A stretch of DNA of 64,000 bases. Source: Tianweitania aestuarii. Lineage in GTDB: Bacteria > Pseudomonadota > Alphaproteobacteria > Rhizobiales > Rhizobiaceae. Numbering within the stretch: the stretch's first letter is position 1; every line of letters starts with the position of its first letter. Both the position numbers and the translations under genes were made by a program. Below are positions 19,376 to 29,756 of this stretch, piece after piece. Where the stretch lies: positions 434,001-498,000 of the forward strand of contig NZ_JAFMNX010000001.1 of the NCBI RefSeq assembly GCF_018457165.1, given 5' to 3'. Under the pieces are notes generated by a model that searched no databases, was not told the DNA's origin, and saw nothing but the letters and a program-made list of their open reading frames with translations.

Positions 19376-19750
19376 TTAACGACGCGCATCCACGGAAATC
19401 GAACCGGCACCATAGGCACCCAGGACGAGCAAGCCGCCGGCCATTGCCAGGTTCTTCTGGAAATTGATCATCTGCATCATGTCGGACCAATCCATGTGGG
19501 CGACAAAGGCCGATGCCACCGAGAAGATGGCCAGCGCGAAAGCTGCTTCGCGCGTGCGGAAGCCGATCAGAACAGCCAGGCCGCCCAAGAGTTCGAGCAA
19601 GCCGACAAGCACGGCCACAACCATCGGGGCCGGGATGCCCATGCTGCCGAAATAGCCGGCCGTGCCGCTTAGCGCGGTCAGCTTGCTGAAGCCGGAAAGA
19701 ATGAAGATGATCGACAGCAGGATGCGGCCGATAAGCACGACAGTGGACAT
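19376..19750 (-). CDS. DoxX family membrane protein
   Basis: The protein is 124 aa with about four membrane helices (LIGRILLSIIFILSGFSKLT, VVAVLVGLLELLGGLAVLIG, AFALAIFSVASAFVAH, and a last one near NLAMAGGLLVLGAYG). These and the GFRTREAAFALAIF stretch fit DoxX/DUF417-type proteins. Members have been linked to redox or sulfur stress and membrane oxidoreductase complexes, but no activity is certain here. It is convergent with hisG. Confidence 0.85.
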   Translation of the reverse strand: MSTVVLIGRILLSIIFILSGFSKLTALSGTAGYFGSMGIPAPMVVAVLVGLLELLGGLAVLIGFRTREAAFALAIFSVASAFVAHMDWSDMMQMINFQKNLAMAGGLLVLGAYGAGSISVDARR

Positions 19751-19882
19751 GAAAGCCTCGCGGGATAAGAACTGCCCCTATGTGGAGCAATTCCCTTCCC
19801 GGCGCGAGACAGCAATCCCACGACGCATTGTTCGATAAACGAGAACATGCGTCGCGGAACTGTTCACATTGGCGAGACTTGA

Positions 19883-21274
19883 TCAGCCCGGCTGCGTCAT
19901 CGCTTCCGGCTTCACCAGAGCATCATACTCTTCATCGGTGACTTCGCCGCTGCCAACTGCTTCTTCGCGCAGGGTGGTGCCGTTCTTGTGCGCGGTCTTG
20001 GCGATCTTGGCCGCCGCGTCATAGCCGATCTTCGGCGCCAGCGCGGTCACCAGCATCAGCGAGCGCTGCATGAGATCGTCGATGCGACGCTCATCGGCCT
20101 CGATGCCATCGACGCAGTTGTCGGCAAACGAGCGCATGGCATCGGCCAGGATGCGGATCGACTGCAGCACGTTGAGCGCGATCACCGGCTTGAAGACGTT
20201 GAGCTCGAAGTGACCCTGGCTGGCCGCGAAGGCAACGGCGGTCTGGTTGCCCATCACCTGCGCCGCCACCATCGTGAGCGCCTCGGCCTGGGTCGGGTTG
20301 ACCTTGCCCGGCATGATCGAGGAGCCCGGCTCGTTTTCCGGCAGCTTCAATTCGCCGAGACCCGAACGCGGACCGGAGCCCAGGAAGCGGATGTCGTTGC
20401 CGATCTTGAACAGGTCGGCGGCGAGTGCGGTCAGCGAGCCGTGCAGATCCGTCAGGGCGCCATGAGAGGCCAGCGCCTCGAACTTATTGGCGGCGGTGCG
20501 GAAGGGCAGGGAAGTGATTTCCGACACGCGGTCGGCAAAGGCCGTGTCGAACCCGACAGGCGCGTTCAGACCGGTCCCGACGGCCGTTCCACCCTGCGCC
20601 AGAGCGTAAACGTCTTCCAGGCTGTCGGCAATGCGCTTTTCGCCGAGTTCCAGCGCAACGAGATAGCCGGAGAATTCCTGGCCGAGCGTCAGCGGTGTGG
20701 CGTCCTGCGTATGAGTGCGGCCGATCTTGACGATCTTCTCGAAGGCATCGACCTTCTTCTCGATGGCAGCCTGCAGATGCTCCAAGGCCGGCAGCAGGCG
20801 CTCATGCACTTCCAGAACGGCTGCGATATGCATGGCGGTCGGGAACGTGTCGTTCGACGACTGGCTCATATTGACGTGGTCGTTGGGATGAACCGGCTTC
20901 TTCGAGCCCATCGTGCCGCCGAGCATCTCGATGGCGCGGTTGGAAATGACCTCGTTGGCATTCATGTTCGACTGCGTGCCCGAACCGGTCTGCCAGACCA
21001 CCAGCGGAAAATGATCGTCGAGCGCACCCGAAATCACCTCGTCGGCCGCGGCAGCGATCGTGCTGCCGACTTCCTTGTCGAGCTTGCCGAGATCCACATT
21101 TACTTCAGCCGCCGCGCGCTTCACCATACCGAGCGCGTGAACGAGCGGCAGCGGCATGCGCTCGCCGCCGATCTTAAAGTTCTCGAGGGAGCGCTGGGTC
21201 TGGGCACCCCAGTACTTGTCCGAAGGAACGTCGATGGGCCCGAATGTATCACTTTCGCGGCGAGTGTCGGCCAT
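19883..21274 (-). CDS. fumC: Fumarate hydratase, class II
   Basis: FumC (463 aa) hydrates fumarate to L-malate in the TCA cycle and is iron-independent. The superfamily signature [15 protein letters not shown] contains the catalytic serine loop. Other family blocks are [36 protein letters not shown] and [23 protein letters not shown] 21274 follows AGGAGAT. It appears monocistronic. The very large reading frame on the opposite strand (19988-21358) is a codon-bias shadow. Confidence 0.97.
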   Translation of the reverse strand: MADTRRESDTFGPIDVPSDKYWGAQTQRSLENFKIGGERMPLPLVHALGMVKRAAAEVNVDLGKLDKEVGSTIAAAADEVISGALDDHFPLVVWQTGSGTQSNMNANEVISNRAIEMLGGTMGSKKPVHPNDHVNMSQSSNDTFPTAMHIAAVLEVHERLLPALEHLQAAIEKKVDAFEKIVKIGRTHTQDATPLTLGQEFSGYLVALELGEKRIADSLEDVYALAQGGTAVGTGLNAPVGFDTAFADRVSEITSLPFRTAANKFEALASHGALTDLHGSLTALAADLFKIGNDIRFLGSGPRSGLGELKLPENEPGSSIMPGKVNPTQAEALTMVAAQVMGNQTAVAFAASQGHFELNVFKPVIALNVLQSIRILADAMRSFADNCVDGIEADERRIDDLMQRSLMLVTALAPKIGYDAAAKIAKTAHKNGTTLREEAVGSGEVTDEEYDALVKPEAMTQPG

Positions 21275-21402
21275 AGTCAGATCTCCTGTTCGCGCGTGTG
21301 GCTACCACAACAAACCGTGCGCTGCCATTGGCTGTGTGACGTCAAATCGATTGAGTAAAGAAGAAGCTGCGCAGGCATCCGATCGGGCCGCCTCAGCAAC
21401 AA

Positions 21403-21432
21403 AAAAGCCGGCCACGTGAGTGACCGGCTTTT
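21403..21432 (-). terminator. Terminator downstream of csbD
   Basis: AAAAGCCGG (21403-21411) pairs with CCGGCTTTT (21424-21432), with further pairing inside the loop, and on the minus strand it is followed by a U-rich stretch. It lies just beyond the csbD stop codon. Confidence 0.8.
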
Positions 21433-21453
21433 CTTAACTGGGTGAAGCAGGAA

Positions 21454-21639
21454 TTACTTGTCCAGCTTGTCCGCGACGTCGCTCTTGGCGTCGCCGTAGC
21501 CCTTCTGGACCTTGCCTTCGGCCTTGTCCATCTTGCCTTCAGCCTGGAGATCGGCGTTGTTCGTGGCGCCACCAACGGCGTCCTTGACTGCGCCCTTGAC
21601 CTGCTTGCCGAGACCTGCTGCCTGATCGCTATTAGCCAT
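21454..21639 (-). CDS. CsbD-like stress protein
   Basis: The protein is 61 aa: MANSDQAAGLGKQVKGAVKD, then repeats of the type AEGKMDKAEGKVQKGYG, ending VADKLDK. This hydrophilic, Lys/Ala/Gly-rich pattern is the CsbD family. ATG 21639 follows AAGGAG; the reading frame is open further upstream but that part is not coding. CsbD genes are typical targets of general stress regulons. An EcfG-type promoter sits 33-59 bp upstream, agreeing with that. The biochemical function is not known. Confidence 0.9.
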   Translation of the reverse strand: MANSDQAAGLGKQVKGAVKDAVGGATNNADLQAEGKMDKAEGKVQKGYGDAKSDVADKLDK

Positions 21640-21671
21640 GATGTTTCTCCTTGTTGCGGATCGATGTCTTA

Positions 21672-21698
21672 GAAACGCGACCCCTGACAAAACGTTCC
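21672..21698 (-). promoter_or_regulatory. EcfG-type general-stress promoter of csbD
   Basis: On the minus strand GGAAC (21698-21694), a 16-bp spacer, and CGTTTC (21677-21672) match the EcfG/RpoE2 consensus GGAAC-N16/17-CGTT. The distance to ATG 21639 fits a short leader. This predicts a PhyR-NepR-EcfG-regulated gene and hence the presence of that cascade in the organism. Confidence 0.75.
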
Positions 21699-21734
21699 GC
21701 AAATCATTCAGCGCAAGACAGCCGAGGCAAAAGA

Positions 21735-21760
21735 AAAGGGCGGCATCGCTGCCGCCCTTT
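21735..21760 (-). terminator. Terminator downstream of groEL
   Basis: AAAGGGCGGC (21735-21744) and GCCGCCCTTT (21751-21760) form a perfect 10-bp stem with a 6-nt loop. On the minus strand it is followed by TTTTCTTTT. It lies 25 bp after the groEL stop. Confidence 0.88.
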
Positions 21761-21784
21761 CTGACTGTCTGGAGGAGACTGGAC

Positions 21785-23458
<1,674 letters not shown>

Positions 23459-23493
23459 TCAGGTTGCGAATAGGGAAGAGGTCGACGGCGTGA

Positions 23494-23787
23494 TTAGCCG
23501 ATGATGCCCATGATGTCGGATTCCTTCATGATCAGAAGGTCTTCGCCATTGAGCTTGACTTCGGTGCCGGACCACTTGCCGAACAGAACGCGGTCGCCTG
23601 CCTTTACGTCGAGGGCAACGACCTTGCCGCTCTCGTCACGGGCGCCGGAACCAACGGCGACGATCTCGCCTTCCTGCGGCTTTTCCTTGGCAGTGTCGGG
23701 GATGATGATGCCGCCGGCGGTCTTTGCCTCGGACTCGACCCGACGAACGACCACACGGTCATGAAGCGGGCGGAAATTGCTGGCCAT
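23494..23787 (-). CDS. groES: Co-chaperonin GroES
   Basis: GroES (97 aa from ATG 23787) caps GroEL. It contains [14 protein letters not shown], the mobile-loop region [20 protein letters not shown], and [14 protein letters not shown] with the C-terminal [13 protein letters not shown]. The frame is open 60 bp upstream, but GAGGAAG precedes 23787 and family starts agree with it. It is the first gene of groESL; a promoter and a perfect CIRCE element lie upstream. Confidence 0.97.
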   Translation of the reverse strand: MASNFRPLHDRVVVRRVESEAKTAGGIIIPDTAKEKPQEGEIVAVGSGARDESGKVVALDVKAGDRVLFGKWSGTEVKLNGEDLLIMKESDIMGIIG

Positions 23788-23836
23788 ATCCAATACTTCC
23801 TCGGTTGGATGATGTCTGATGGTTCTGATGAACCGG

Positions 23837-23863
23837 TTAGCACTCACATTGGGAGAGTGCTAA
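23837..23863. promoter_or_regulatory. CIRCE element (HrcA operator) of groESL
   Basis: TTAGCACTC (23837-23845), a 9-bp spacer and GAGTGCTAA (23855-23863) match the CIRCE consensus exactly. It lies just downstream of the predicted start of transcription of groES, where HrcA binding blocks the operon until heat shock. Confidence 0.96.
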
Positions 23864-23872
23864 CGAGACGCC

Positions 23873-23901
23873 GAGATAGTCGAAGACGTTTCTGGTGTCA
23901 A
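23873..23901 (-). promoter_or_regulatory. Sigma70-type promoter of groESL
   Basis: On the minus strand TTGACA (23901-23896), a 17-bp spacer and TATCTC (23878-23873) form a good housekeeping promoter. Transcription would start near 23866, directly before CIRCE. Confidence 0.75.
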
Positions 23902-24050
23902 GGTCAGCTGCGGTTATCGAGCTTGGGAAAACACCCGCTTCGGACTGTCGAGCGGCAGGCCCGTAGCTGGGTTTTCTCACACGAATGCGCAAGGCCTGTG
24001 ACGCGCCACACCCACATTCGTCCAATTTTAGTTAATGGCGGAAAGGGCGT

Positions 24051-25880
24051 TCAGCTAACGATGCGCAGGTTCGAAAGCTCGTCGGCGATGCGCTTGAAAT
24101 CGTCGGCAAGCGTCGCGCCGGTGGAGTTCCAGAACAGCTTTTCCGGATTGCCCTGTGCATCCTTGCGGAAACGGGACTCCGACGAGCAGGCCTTCAAGGC
24201 GTCGACCTGGGCCTTTTCAGCACCACTCCTGGCATCGAGATCGAGCGCAACGGTCATGACGATGATGTTGGCGCGCTTGGCGTTGGCGCAAAGCGTGTCG
24301 AACTGCTGGTTCAGCGCCTTCGTGTAGTTGCTGTTCGAGAAGCTCGTTGAAACAGTCGTGTTCAAGAAGATGCGTGGCTTGCCGGTGTTGCTGTAGTTCT
24401 TGCCTGCATAACCGTAGCTGCCATAGGTGGATCGATTTCTCGCCAGATCGTCGCCGCTCGGCGTGAAATAGGTGTTGGCGCCATCCGTCAGAACGATCAA
24501 CACCTTATCGTTGCCGCGTTCGGCCTCCGAGCGCCCTCCCGTGAAAGGCGCTTGAGACGACAACACACGCCAGCCCCAGGCCATGCCTTCCGGAGTATTC
24601 GTGTTGCCGTTCGCACGCATTGCGTCGATCGCGCTCTTCACTTCATCGATGCCGGCTGTCGTGCCGACATCCTTCAAAGGAAGAATTGGGGTTGTGGTGC
24701 AGCCATAGTTTGGGCCTGAACCGGCGGAAAATCCGTTGCCGTGGCTGACATTGATGAATTTGGTCAGGTCACGCTGCCTGTCGGGGGCGCTTCTGTCGTC
24801 TGGCGCATAATCGGGCCACCAACTGTTCGCCGCGCGGCCGATATCGGCTTCATCGGGCGCGAACATCGGCACGAACAAGGTCGCCGGGTTGTTCTGTGAA
24901 GCAGCCGCATCGGTGACATTATAGGGGTAAGGCCGCGTTTCCACGCATCCGCCCCAAGTTGCAACGGGCGCGGTCGTGTTGCCTTGACCGGTATAGCGCC
25001 TGACATAATCAAACAGCGTGAAGCGCGTAAGATACGCATTCTCGAGACCGACCTCGGCCCAGTACCTCCCGCGGGCGCGCTTGGCGCCATTGACGTCCTC
25101 GACATACATGTTCGGGCTGCTGGCTCTTGTGCCGAAACTCGACCAGTCGAAGTTTTCGTGGTGAATGGGCGAAAGCCCGTTTCGGTCCATCCAGCTTTCA
25201 TAACGATTGTCTGGTCCCACATTCACGGATGCGGAAAAGGGCACCAGACCGATCTGAACCGGCTTGTCGACCTGTTTCATCTTGCCGCTTTCGGCGGCCA
25301 TCGTGTCGACGAGTTCTTTGGCGGCGTCCTTGAGAATATCCAGGCGCTGTCGGCCCGAGCCTCGCCCTCTGTCACCCATCGACCCGGAATTGTCGAGCAC
25401 GAGCGCCACTTCGATCGTGTTCTTCAGCTTCACCTCGGTTGCTGCCGCGAAAGAAAGCGGGGTTCTCTGCTTTCCCATCAGCGACTGGAAGGTTCCGAAG
25501 AACACCGGATCATAGCTGAGATCGGCCGACATCTTGAGCGTACCGCCGCCGCCCTGGCCTGGAAGATCGACCTTCAGGGTTGCGCGGTTTGGGTTGATGT
25601 TGCCGAGATTGGCGTCGAAGAACTGCCGTGCATATTTCCGCACTTCAAGTTCCGATGCGCCCTCGAGAAGACGCCGCGCCGTTGCAATCCCTGATGCATC
25701 CAGCGCATTCAGCGTCATCTGCCGCTCGCGGCTCATTTCGCTGTAGTCCACGGCAAGCGCCACCGCGCCGAACAGCGGCACGGCCGCGATCACCGTCATC
25801 AGCGCGTAATTGCCGCTGGTGTCCTTGAGGAAGGCGCGGATCAGGGAGAAAAGGGATTGTCTCGTCATGGCGCGCGGCAT
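24051..25880 (-). CDS. TadG-like pilus-assembly/von Willebrand factor A protein
   Basis: The protein is 609 aa from ATG 25880, which has AGGAG about 10 nt upstream; the frame is open to 26066. An N-terminal TadE/TadG-like membrane segment reads KDTSGNYALMTVIAAVPLFG. A von Willebrand A domain follows: the MIDAS motif is VALVLDNSGSMGDRGRG, with further blocks VLIVLTDGANTY and NTNTPEGMAWGW. A long insert with Trp/Tyr/Asn-rich sequence lies between them. TadG proteins are anchored in the inner membrane and project into the periplasm; they accompany Tad/Flp pili. No tad genes are seen beside it, so it is an orphan copy whose partner is unknown. Confidence 0.85.
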   Translation of the reverse strand: MPRAMTRQSLFSLIRAFLKDTSGNYALMTVIAAVPLFGAVALAVDYSEMSRERQMTLNALDASGIATARRLLEGASELEVRKYARQFFDANLGNINPNRATLKVDLPGQGGGGTLKMSADLSYDPVFFGTFQSLMGKQRTPLSFAAATEVKLKNTIEVALVLDNSGSMGDRGRGSGRQRLDILKDAAKELVDTMAAESGKMKQVDKPVQIGLVPFSASVNVGPDNRYESWMDRNGLSPIHHENFDWSSFGTRASSPNMYVEDVNGAKRARGRYWAEVGLENAYLTRFTLFDYVRRYTGQGNTTAPVATWGGCVETRPYPYNVTDAAASQNNPATLFVPMFAPDEADIGRAANSWWPDYAPDDRSAPDRQRDLTKFINVSHGNGFSAGSGPNYGCTTTPILPLKDVGTTAGIDEVKSAIDAMRANGNTNTPEGMAWGWRVLSSQAPFTGGRSEAERGNDKVLIVLTDGANTYFTPSGDDLARNRSTYGSYGYAGKNYSNTGKPRIFLNTTVSTSFSNSNYTKALNQQFDTLCANAKRANIIVMTVALDLDARSGAEKAQVDALKACSSESRFRKDAQGNPEKLFWNSTGATLADDFKRIADELSNLRIVS

Positions 25881-26064
25881 GGCACGACAGCTCCTAAGAT
25901 GCTGTTCGAGCGATCGTTCGCTTTTTAAGTGTTTTGCTCGAAGTGCGCCTGAGCTGCGCCTGAAGTGAAGGGCGAGCAACCGTTCCCGCGCGAACAGGGT
26001 GACAGCCGTCGGAGCTTGCGTTAAGCGAACCGCGCGCCATTCACCCATGTTTTTAGGACGGTTC

Positions 26065-26925
26065 ATGTTATCAGCGCCGAAGATGATCGCCTCGCTCGAT
26101 CAGGTCTCGGGACCCTATGCCGCAATCCTGTGCGATGTGTGGGGCGTGCTTCACAACGGCGTCGACAGCTTCAAGCCGGCCGTGGAAGCGCTGACGGCGG
26201 CGCGCGCCCGTGGGCTGGCGGTGGTGCTCATCACCAATGCCCCGCGCCCCTTCGGCGATGTGGAAGCCCAGATCCGCGGGCTTGGCGTCACGGCCGAAGC
26301 CTATGATCGCATCGTCACATCGGGCGACGTTACGCGCGAGCTGATCCGCAACGGTCCACGCCGCATCTATCATATCGGCACCGAGCGCGAGATGACGCTC
26401 TATGAAGGGCTCGACGTCGAGCTCGTCGAGGAATGGGAAGCGTCGGGCATCTGCTGCACCGGTCTGTTCGACGATCATACCGAAGCGCCCGACGACTACG
26501 CCGAACAGCTTCGCCGCTTACGCTCGCGCGATCTGCCGATGATCTGCGCCAATCCCGATATCGTGGTGGAACGGGGCCATGAGCTGGCTTGGTGCGCCGG
26601 CGCTTTGGCGCGCGATTACGGCTTGCTCGGCGGCCGCACGATGATTGCCGGCAAGCCGCATCGTCCGATCTATCAGGCGGCCTTCGCCGCTGCATCGCAG
26701 GTTCTCGGCCGTGAGATCGGTGCTGACGATTGTCTGGCGATCGGCGATGGCATGCTGACGGACGTGAAAGGCGCGGTCGATAACGGTGTCGATGTGCTCT
26801 ATGTCTCGGCCGGTATCCACGCCCGCGAATACGGACCATCGCATGCGCCGGACATCGAACTGCTCGGCAGCTTCCTGGCCAAGCACAGTGCCGATCCGGT
26901 CGGCGTGATCCCGATGCTGCGATAA
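26065..26925 (+). CDS. HAD-superfamily class IIA hydrolase, TIGR01459-like
   Basis: The protein (286 aa from ATG 26065) has HAD motif I with an altered first residue pattern, ILCDVWGVLHNG, motif II VVLITNAPRPF, the lysine motif MIAGKPHRPIY and motif IV AIGDGMLTDVKGAVDNG. The cap between motifs II and III makes it class IIA, like NagD and 4-nitrophenylphosphatase. TIGR01459 members are a conserved alphaproteobacterial group near ribF and probably dephosphorylate a small metabolite. ribF starts 18 bp downstream, so a link to flavin metabolism is an inference from context. The frame extends to 25999 but lacks support there. Confidence 0.86.
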   Translation: MLSAPKMIASLDQVSGPYAAILCDVWGVLHNGVDSFKPAVEALTAARARGLAVVLITNAPRPFGDVEAQIRGLGVTAEAYDRIVTSGDVTRELIRNGPRRIYHIGTEREMTLYEGLDVELVEEWEASGICCTGLFDDHTEAPDDYAEQLRRLRSRDLPMICANPDIVVERGHELAWCAGALARDYGLLGGRTMIAGKPHRPIYQAAFAAASQVLGREIGADDCLAIGDGMLTDVKGAVDNGVDVLYVSAGIHAREYGPSHAPDIELLGSFLAKHSADPVGVIPMLR

Positions 26926-26943
26926 CCCCGATGCTGCGCTAAG

Positions 26944-27927
26944 ATGACCATTCTCCGCATTGCTTCACCGTCCGATCTGCCGGCGCATCTGCGCGGCGGC
27001 GTGGTTGCCATCGGCAACTTCGACGGTGTGCATCGCGGTCATTGCAGCGTGCTTGAACGGGCCCTCGAAATCGCTAGGGAAGCCGGCGTTCCGGCCTTGG
27101 TTCTCACCTTCGAACCGCATCCACGCTCCGTTTTTCGCCCGGAAAACCCGGTGTTCCGGTTGACCTCGGCGCCGATCCGCGCCCGGCTTCTGGATGCGCT
27201 CGGCTTCGATGGCGTGATCGAACAGCCGTTTAACCGCGACTTCGCCTCGACCTCGGCGGAAGACTTCGTGCAGGCGATCCTGCGCGACGCCCTCGACATC
27301 CGCCACGTCGTCACCGGCGTCGACTTCCATTTCGGTAAGGAGCGCCGGGGCGGTCCGGCCTTTCTCATGGCGGAAGGCGAGCGGCTCGGCTTCGGCGTCA
27401 CCCTTGTGGATGCTTATCGCGACGAAAATGCCGAGGTGATTTCGTCGAGCCGTATCCGCTCGCTTCTCCAGGCCGGCGATGTCGCGCAAGCCGCCGGTCT
27501 CTTGGGCTACCGTTATACGGTTGAAGCGGAAGTGAGCCACGGGAAGAAGCTTGGTCGCACGCTCGGCTATCCCACGGCAAACATGCGCCTGCCGGCCGAA
27601 ACCGATCTCGCACTCGGCATCTACGCCGTGCGCTATCGTCGCCCCGATGGAAGCCTGCATGATGGCGTTGCTTCCTTCGGCCGTCGTCCGACCGTGGACG
27701 CGGATGGGGCGCCGCTGCTCGAAACCTTTCTGTTCGACTTCAACGGCAATCTTTATGGCGAAGTCTCCTCCGTCTCATTCTTTGGCTTCCTGCGCGGCGA
27801 AGAGAAGTTCGACGATCTCGACGCTCTCGTGGTGCAGATGAAGCAGGACGAGGCGCAGGCGCGAGCGTTGCTTTCGCGCATCACTCCGCTGAGTGATTTG
27901 GATCGCGCCTTGTCATTCAGCGTGTAA
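26944..27927 (+). CDS. ribF: Bifunctional riboflavin kinase/FAD synthetase
   Basis: RibF (327 aa) makes FMN and FAD from riboflavin. The N-terminal adenylyltransferase half has GNFDGVHRGHCSVLERAL and ISSSRIRSLLQAGDVAQAA. The C-terminal kinase half has VSHGKKLGRTLGYPTANM and FGRRPTVDADGAPLLET. The N-terminus MTILRIASPSDLPAHLRGG fits the family. It probably forms an operon with the upstream HAD gene. Confidence 0.96.
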   Translation: MTILRIASPSDLPAHLRGGVVAIGNFDGVHRGHCSVLERALEIAREAGVPALVLTFEPHPRSVFRPENPVFRLTSAPIRARLLDALGFDGVIEQPFNRDFASTSAEDFVQAILRDALDIRHVVTGVDFHFGKERRGGPAFLMAEGERLGFGVTLVDAYRDENAEVISSSRIRSLLQAGDVAQAAGLLGYRYTVEAEVSHGKKLGRTLGYPTANMRLPAETDLALGIYAVRYRRPDGSLHDGVASFGRRPTVDADGAPLLETFLFDFNGNLYGEVSSVSFFGFLRGEEKFDDLDALVVQMKQDEAQARALLSRITPLSDLDRALSFSV

Positions 27928-28000
27928 TTAGGCAGATCGAAACCAACGCTGCAGCAGATCCTCGAACGTGGACAAGGTTGCAGGCTGCAAGGAGTAGGTC

Positions 28001-28828
28001 ATGCGTTACGGTTTGATGGGTTCGACGGCTGCGATTCTGTTGGCGGTCACCGCCTATGCTCAGGCTGCCGACCAGCTGGAAGCTCCGGTTGAAACCTCTA
28101 CCAGCTTCTTTGGCGGCGAGTGGAGCCTGACGATCGGCGCGGCCGCTCTCGTCATGCCTGAATTCGAAGGCTCGAAGGACTACCGCTTCTTTGCGCAGCC
28201 GCTGATCTCCTTCGGCCGCAAGGGCACCGAACAGCGCTTCAGCTCGCGCAACGACAACATTTCCATCGCTTTCATCGACACCGGCAATTTCCGCGCCGGC
28301 CCGACCGGCAAGCTGGTGTTCGGTCGTGACAGCAACGATTACGACGACATCGAAGGTCTGAGCGATGTCGACTTCGGCGTGGAAGTGGGTGGCTTTGCCG
28401 AGTTCTACCCGACCGAATGGATCCGTTTCCGCGGCGAAGTGCGCCAGGCCATCGGCGCGCATGAAGGTCTGGTTGCCGACGGTGCAGTCGATGCCTTCGC
28501 TTACCTGACGCCGGCCCTACGCATTTCCGGTGGCCCGCGCATCACCTATGGCAACGACAAGTATTTCGATGCCTATTACGGCGTCGACTTCTCCGAAGCG
28601 GCTGTGACCGGCCTGTCGCCTTATTCGCCGGACGAGGGCATCGCGTCCTATGGCGTCGGCGGTGCGTTGACCTGGAAGGCCACCGACCGGATCGACACCA
28701 GCCTGTTCGGCGAATATCGCCGTTTGGCTGGTCCGGCCGAAGATTCCTCCATCGTTCAGGAGCGCGGCGACAAGAACCAGTTCACGGTTGGCGTGTCGGC
28801 AACCTACCGCTTCGACTTCGCTCTCTAA
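28001..28828 (+). CDS. MipA/OmpV family outer membrane protein
   Basis: The protein (275 aa) has a signal peptide ending at ...AYAQAADQ and a beta-rich sequence of the MipA/OmpV type: IGAAALVMPEFEGSKDYRFF, FGRDSNDYDDIEGLSDVD, GGFAEFYPTEWIRFRGEV and a terminal aromatic strand SATYRFDFAL. MipA in E. coli is a scaffold for murein synthesis/hydrolysis enzymes; most homologues have no known role. AAGGAG precedes ATG 28001. A hairpin follows the stop. Confidence 0.88.
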   Translation: MRYGLMGSTAAILLAVTAYAQAADQLEAPVETSTSFFGGEWSLTIGAAALVMPEFEGSKDYRFFAQPLISFGRKGTEQRFSSRNDNISIAFIDTGNFRAGPTGKLVFGRDSNDYDDIEGLSDVDFGVEVGGFAEFYPTEWIRFRGEVRQAIGAHEGLVADGAVDAFAYLTPALRISGGPRITYGNDKYFDAYYGVDFSEAAVTGLSPYSPDEGIASYGVGGALTWKATDRIDTSLFGEYRRLAGPAEDSSIVQERGDKNQFTVGVSATYRFDFAL

Positions 28829-28835
28829 GCCGCTC

Positions 28836-28858
28836 GTTCCCCGTTAAATCCGGGGAAC
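28836..28858. terminator. Hairpin between convergent MipA/OmpV and hdeD genes
   Basis: GTTCCCCG (28836-28843) and CGGGGAAC (28851-28858) form a perfect 8-bp stem with a 7-nt loop. The hairpin overlaps the last bases of the hdeD-like gene. No U tract follows, so efficiency is uncertain. Confidence 0.45.
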
Positions 28859-29443
28859 ACCACGTTTCAGGGCAAGGCCAAGCGCAATCGCGGCCCAGCC
28901 CTGGAACACGAGATCGATTGCCAGGAACATGCCGAGCACCCAAAGGCTGTTCACCGGCCAGCCGAGCGCGATCACCACGCCGGCGAGAAGCGTCAGCAGG
29001 CCCGAAAGCACCATCCAGCCCCAGTTGTGGGATGGCCGCGATTGAAAGCCGACGCCGATCCGCGCCACGCCACTTGCAACAAGGGCGGCTGCGAGGAACA
29101 AGGTGAGAAAGGCCGAGGCCATGACGGGGTTGATCAGCGCCGCCAGACCGGCCAGCGCGTAGATCACGCCACCTAAGACCCACCAGAAGAAGCTCGACCA
29201 GCTTTTCACCGAAAACGCCTGCGCGATCTGAATGGCCGCGGCAATCAGCATGAGCAGGCCGACCGTGTAAACGGACGCCACCGTTGCCACCAGCGTGTTC
29301 AGGAACGCCATGGTGCCGAGCAGGATCAGCGCGATGCCGAGTGCAACGAACCAACCCCAGCGATGCCGCAGCTCGGCAACCGACAAGCGCGCGCGCTGAT
29401 CAAGGTTGTTGCTTGTTGTGTTCGGCGTAAAGTTGGTCGGCAT
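28844..29443 (-). CDS. HdeD family (DUF308) membrane protein
   Basis: The protein (199 aa) has about six membrane helices in DUF308-type pairs: FVALGIALILLGTMAFLNTL, TVGLLMLIAAAIQIAQAF, FFWWVLGGVIYALAGLAALI and MVLSGLLTLLAGVVIALGWP are clear. HdeD in E. coli belongs to the acid-fitness island; homologues are common stress-response genes in alphaproteobacteria. A GGAAC-N16-GATT element on its upstream side resembles an EcfG promoter. It is divergent from ileS. Confidence 0.88.
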   Translation of the reverse strand: MPTNFTPNTTSNNLDQRARLSVAELRHRWGWFVALGIALILLGTMAFLNTLVATVASVYTVGLLMLIAAAIQIAQAFSVKSWSSFFWWVLGGVIYALAGLAALINPVMASAFLTLFLAAALVASGVARIGVGFQSRPSHNWGWMVLSGLLTLLAGVVIALGWPVNSLWVLGMFLAIDLVFQGWAAIALGLALKRGVPRI

Positions 29444-29756
29444 AAACGATATCCCCGCTAAAGCGGCTCAATCCGCTGCCCGGAAATTGGTTCCGCGCGG
29501 CAAGGGACGAGGCAAGTCCCTGCAGGCGCGTGAAACTTCGCGCTTTATTCCGGCTGCAGCCTTGGCTAAGAACGCCCTCATGCCAGCGCATCTGCCCCTG
29601 ATCGCTCCTGCGATACGAATTATTGGCCCGGCCTTCCGGGCGGCCTGAGGCCACCGGAAGCTCCGGGATATCTGCGCGGCTTGGCTGCGCCCTTTCTGTT
29701 AGCCTGATCCTTCGACGCCGGCCTTTCCGTGCCGCCCTTCAGATGGCCTTGTTCTT
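29444..29756. other. Divergent region between hdeD-like gene and ileS
   Basis: This 313-bp stretch should hold the promoters of both genes. I see a candidate EcfG site for hdeD at 29470-29494 and no gene. No T-box or other known leader for ileS is visible. Confidence 0.5.
29470..29494 (-). promoter_or_regulatory. Candidate EcfG-type promoter of the hdeD-like gene
   Basis: On the minus strand GGAAC (29494-29490) and GATT (29473-29470) are separated by 16 bp. The -35 is perfect and the -10 is off consensus (CGTT). The site lies 27 bp before the start codon of a stress-type gene. Confidence 0.4.

Noticed and set aside
19988..21358. 456-codon plus-strand open frame
   Set aside because: It is antisense to fumC, lacks any family motif and reflects high GC at third positions.
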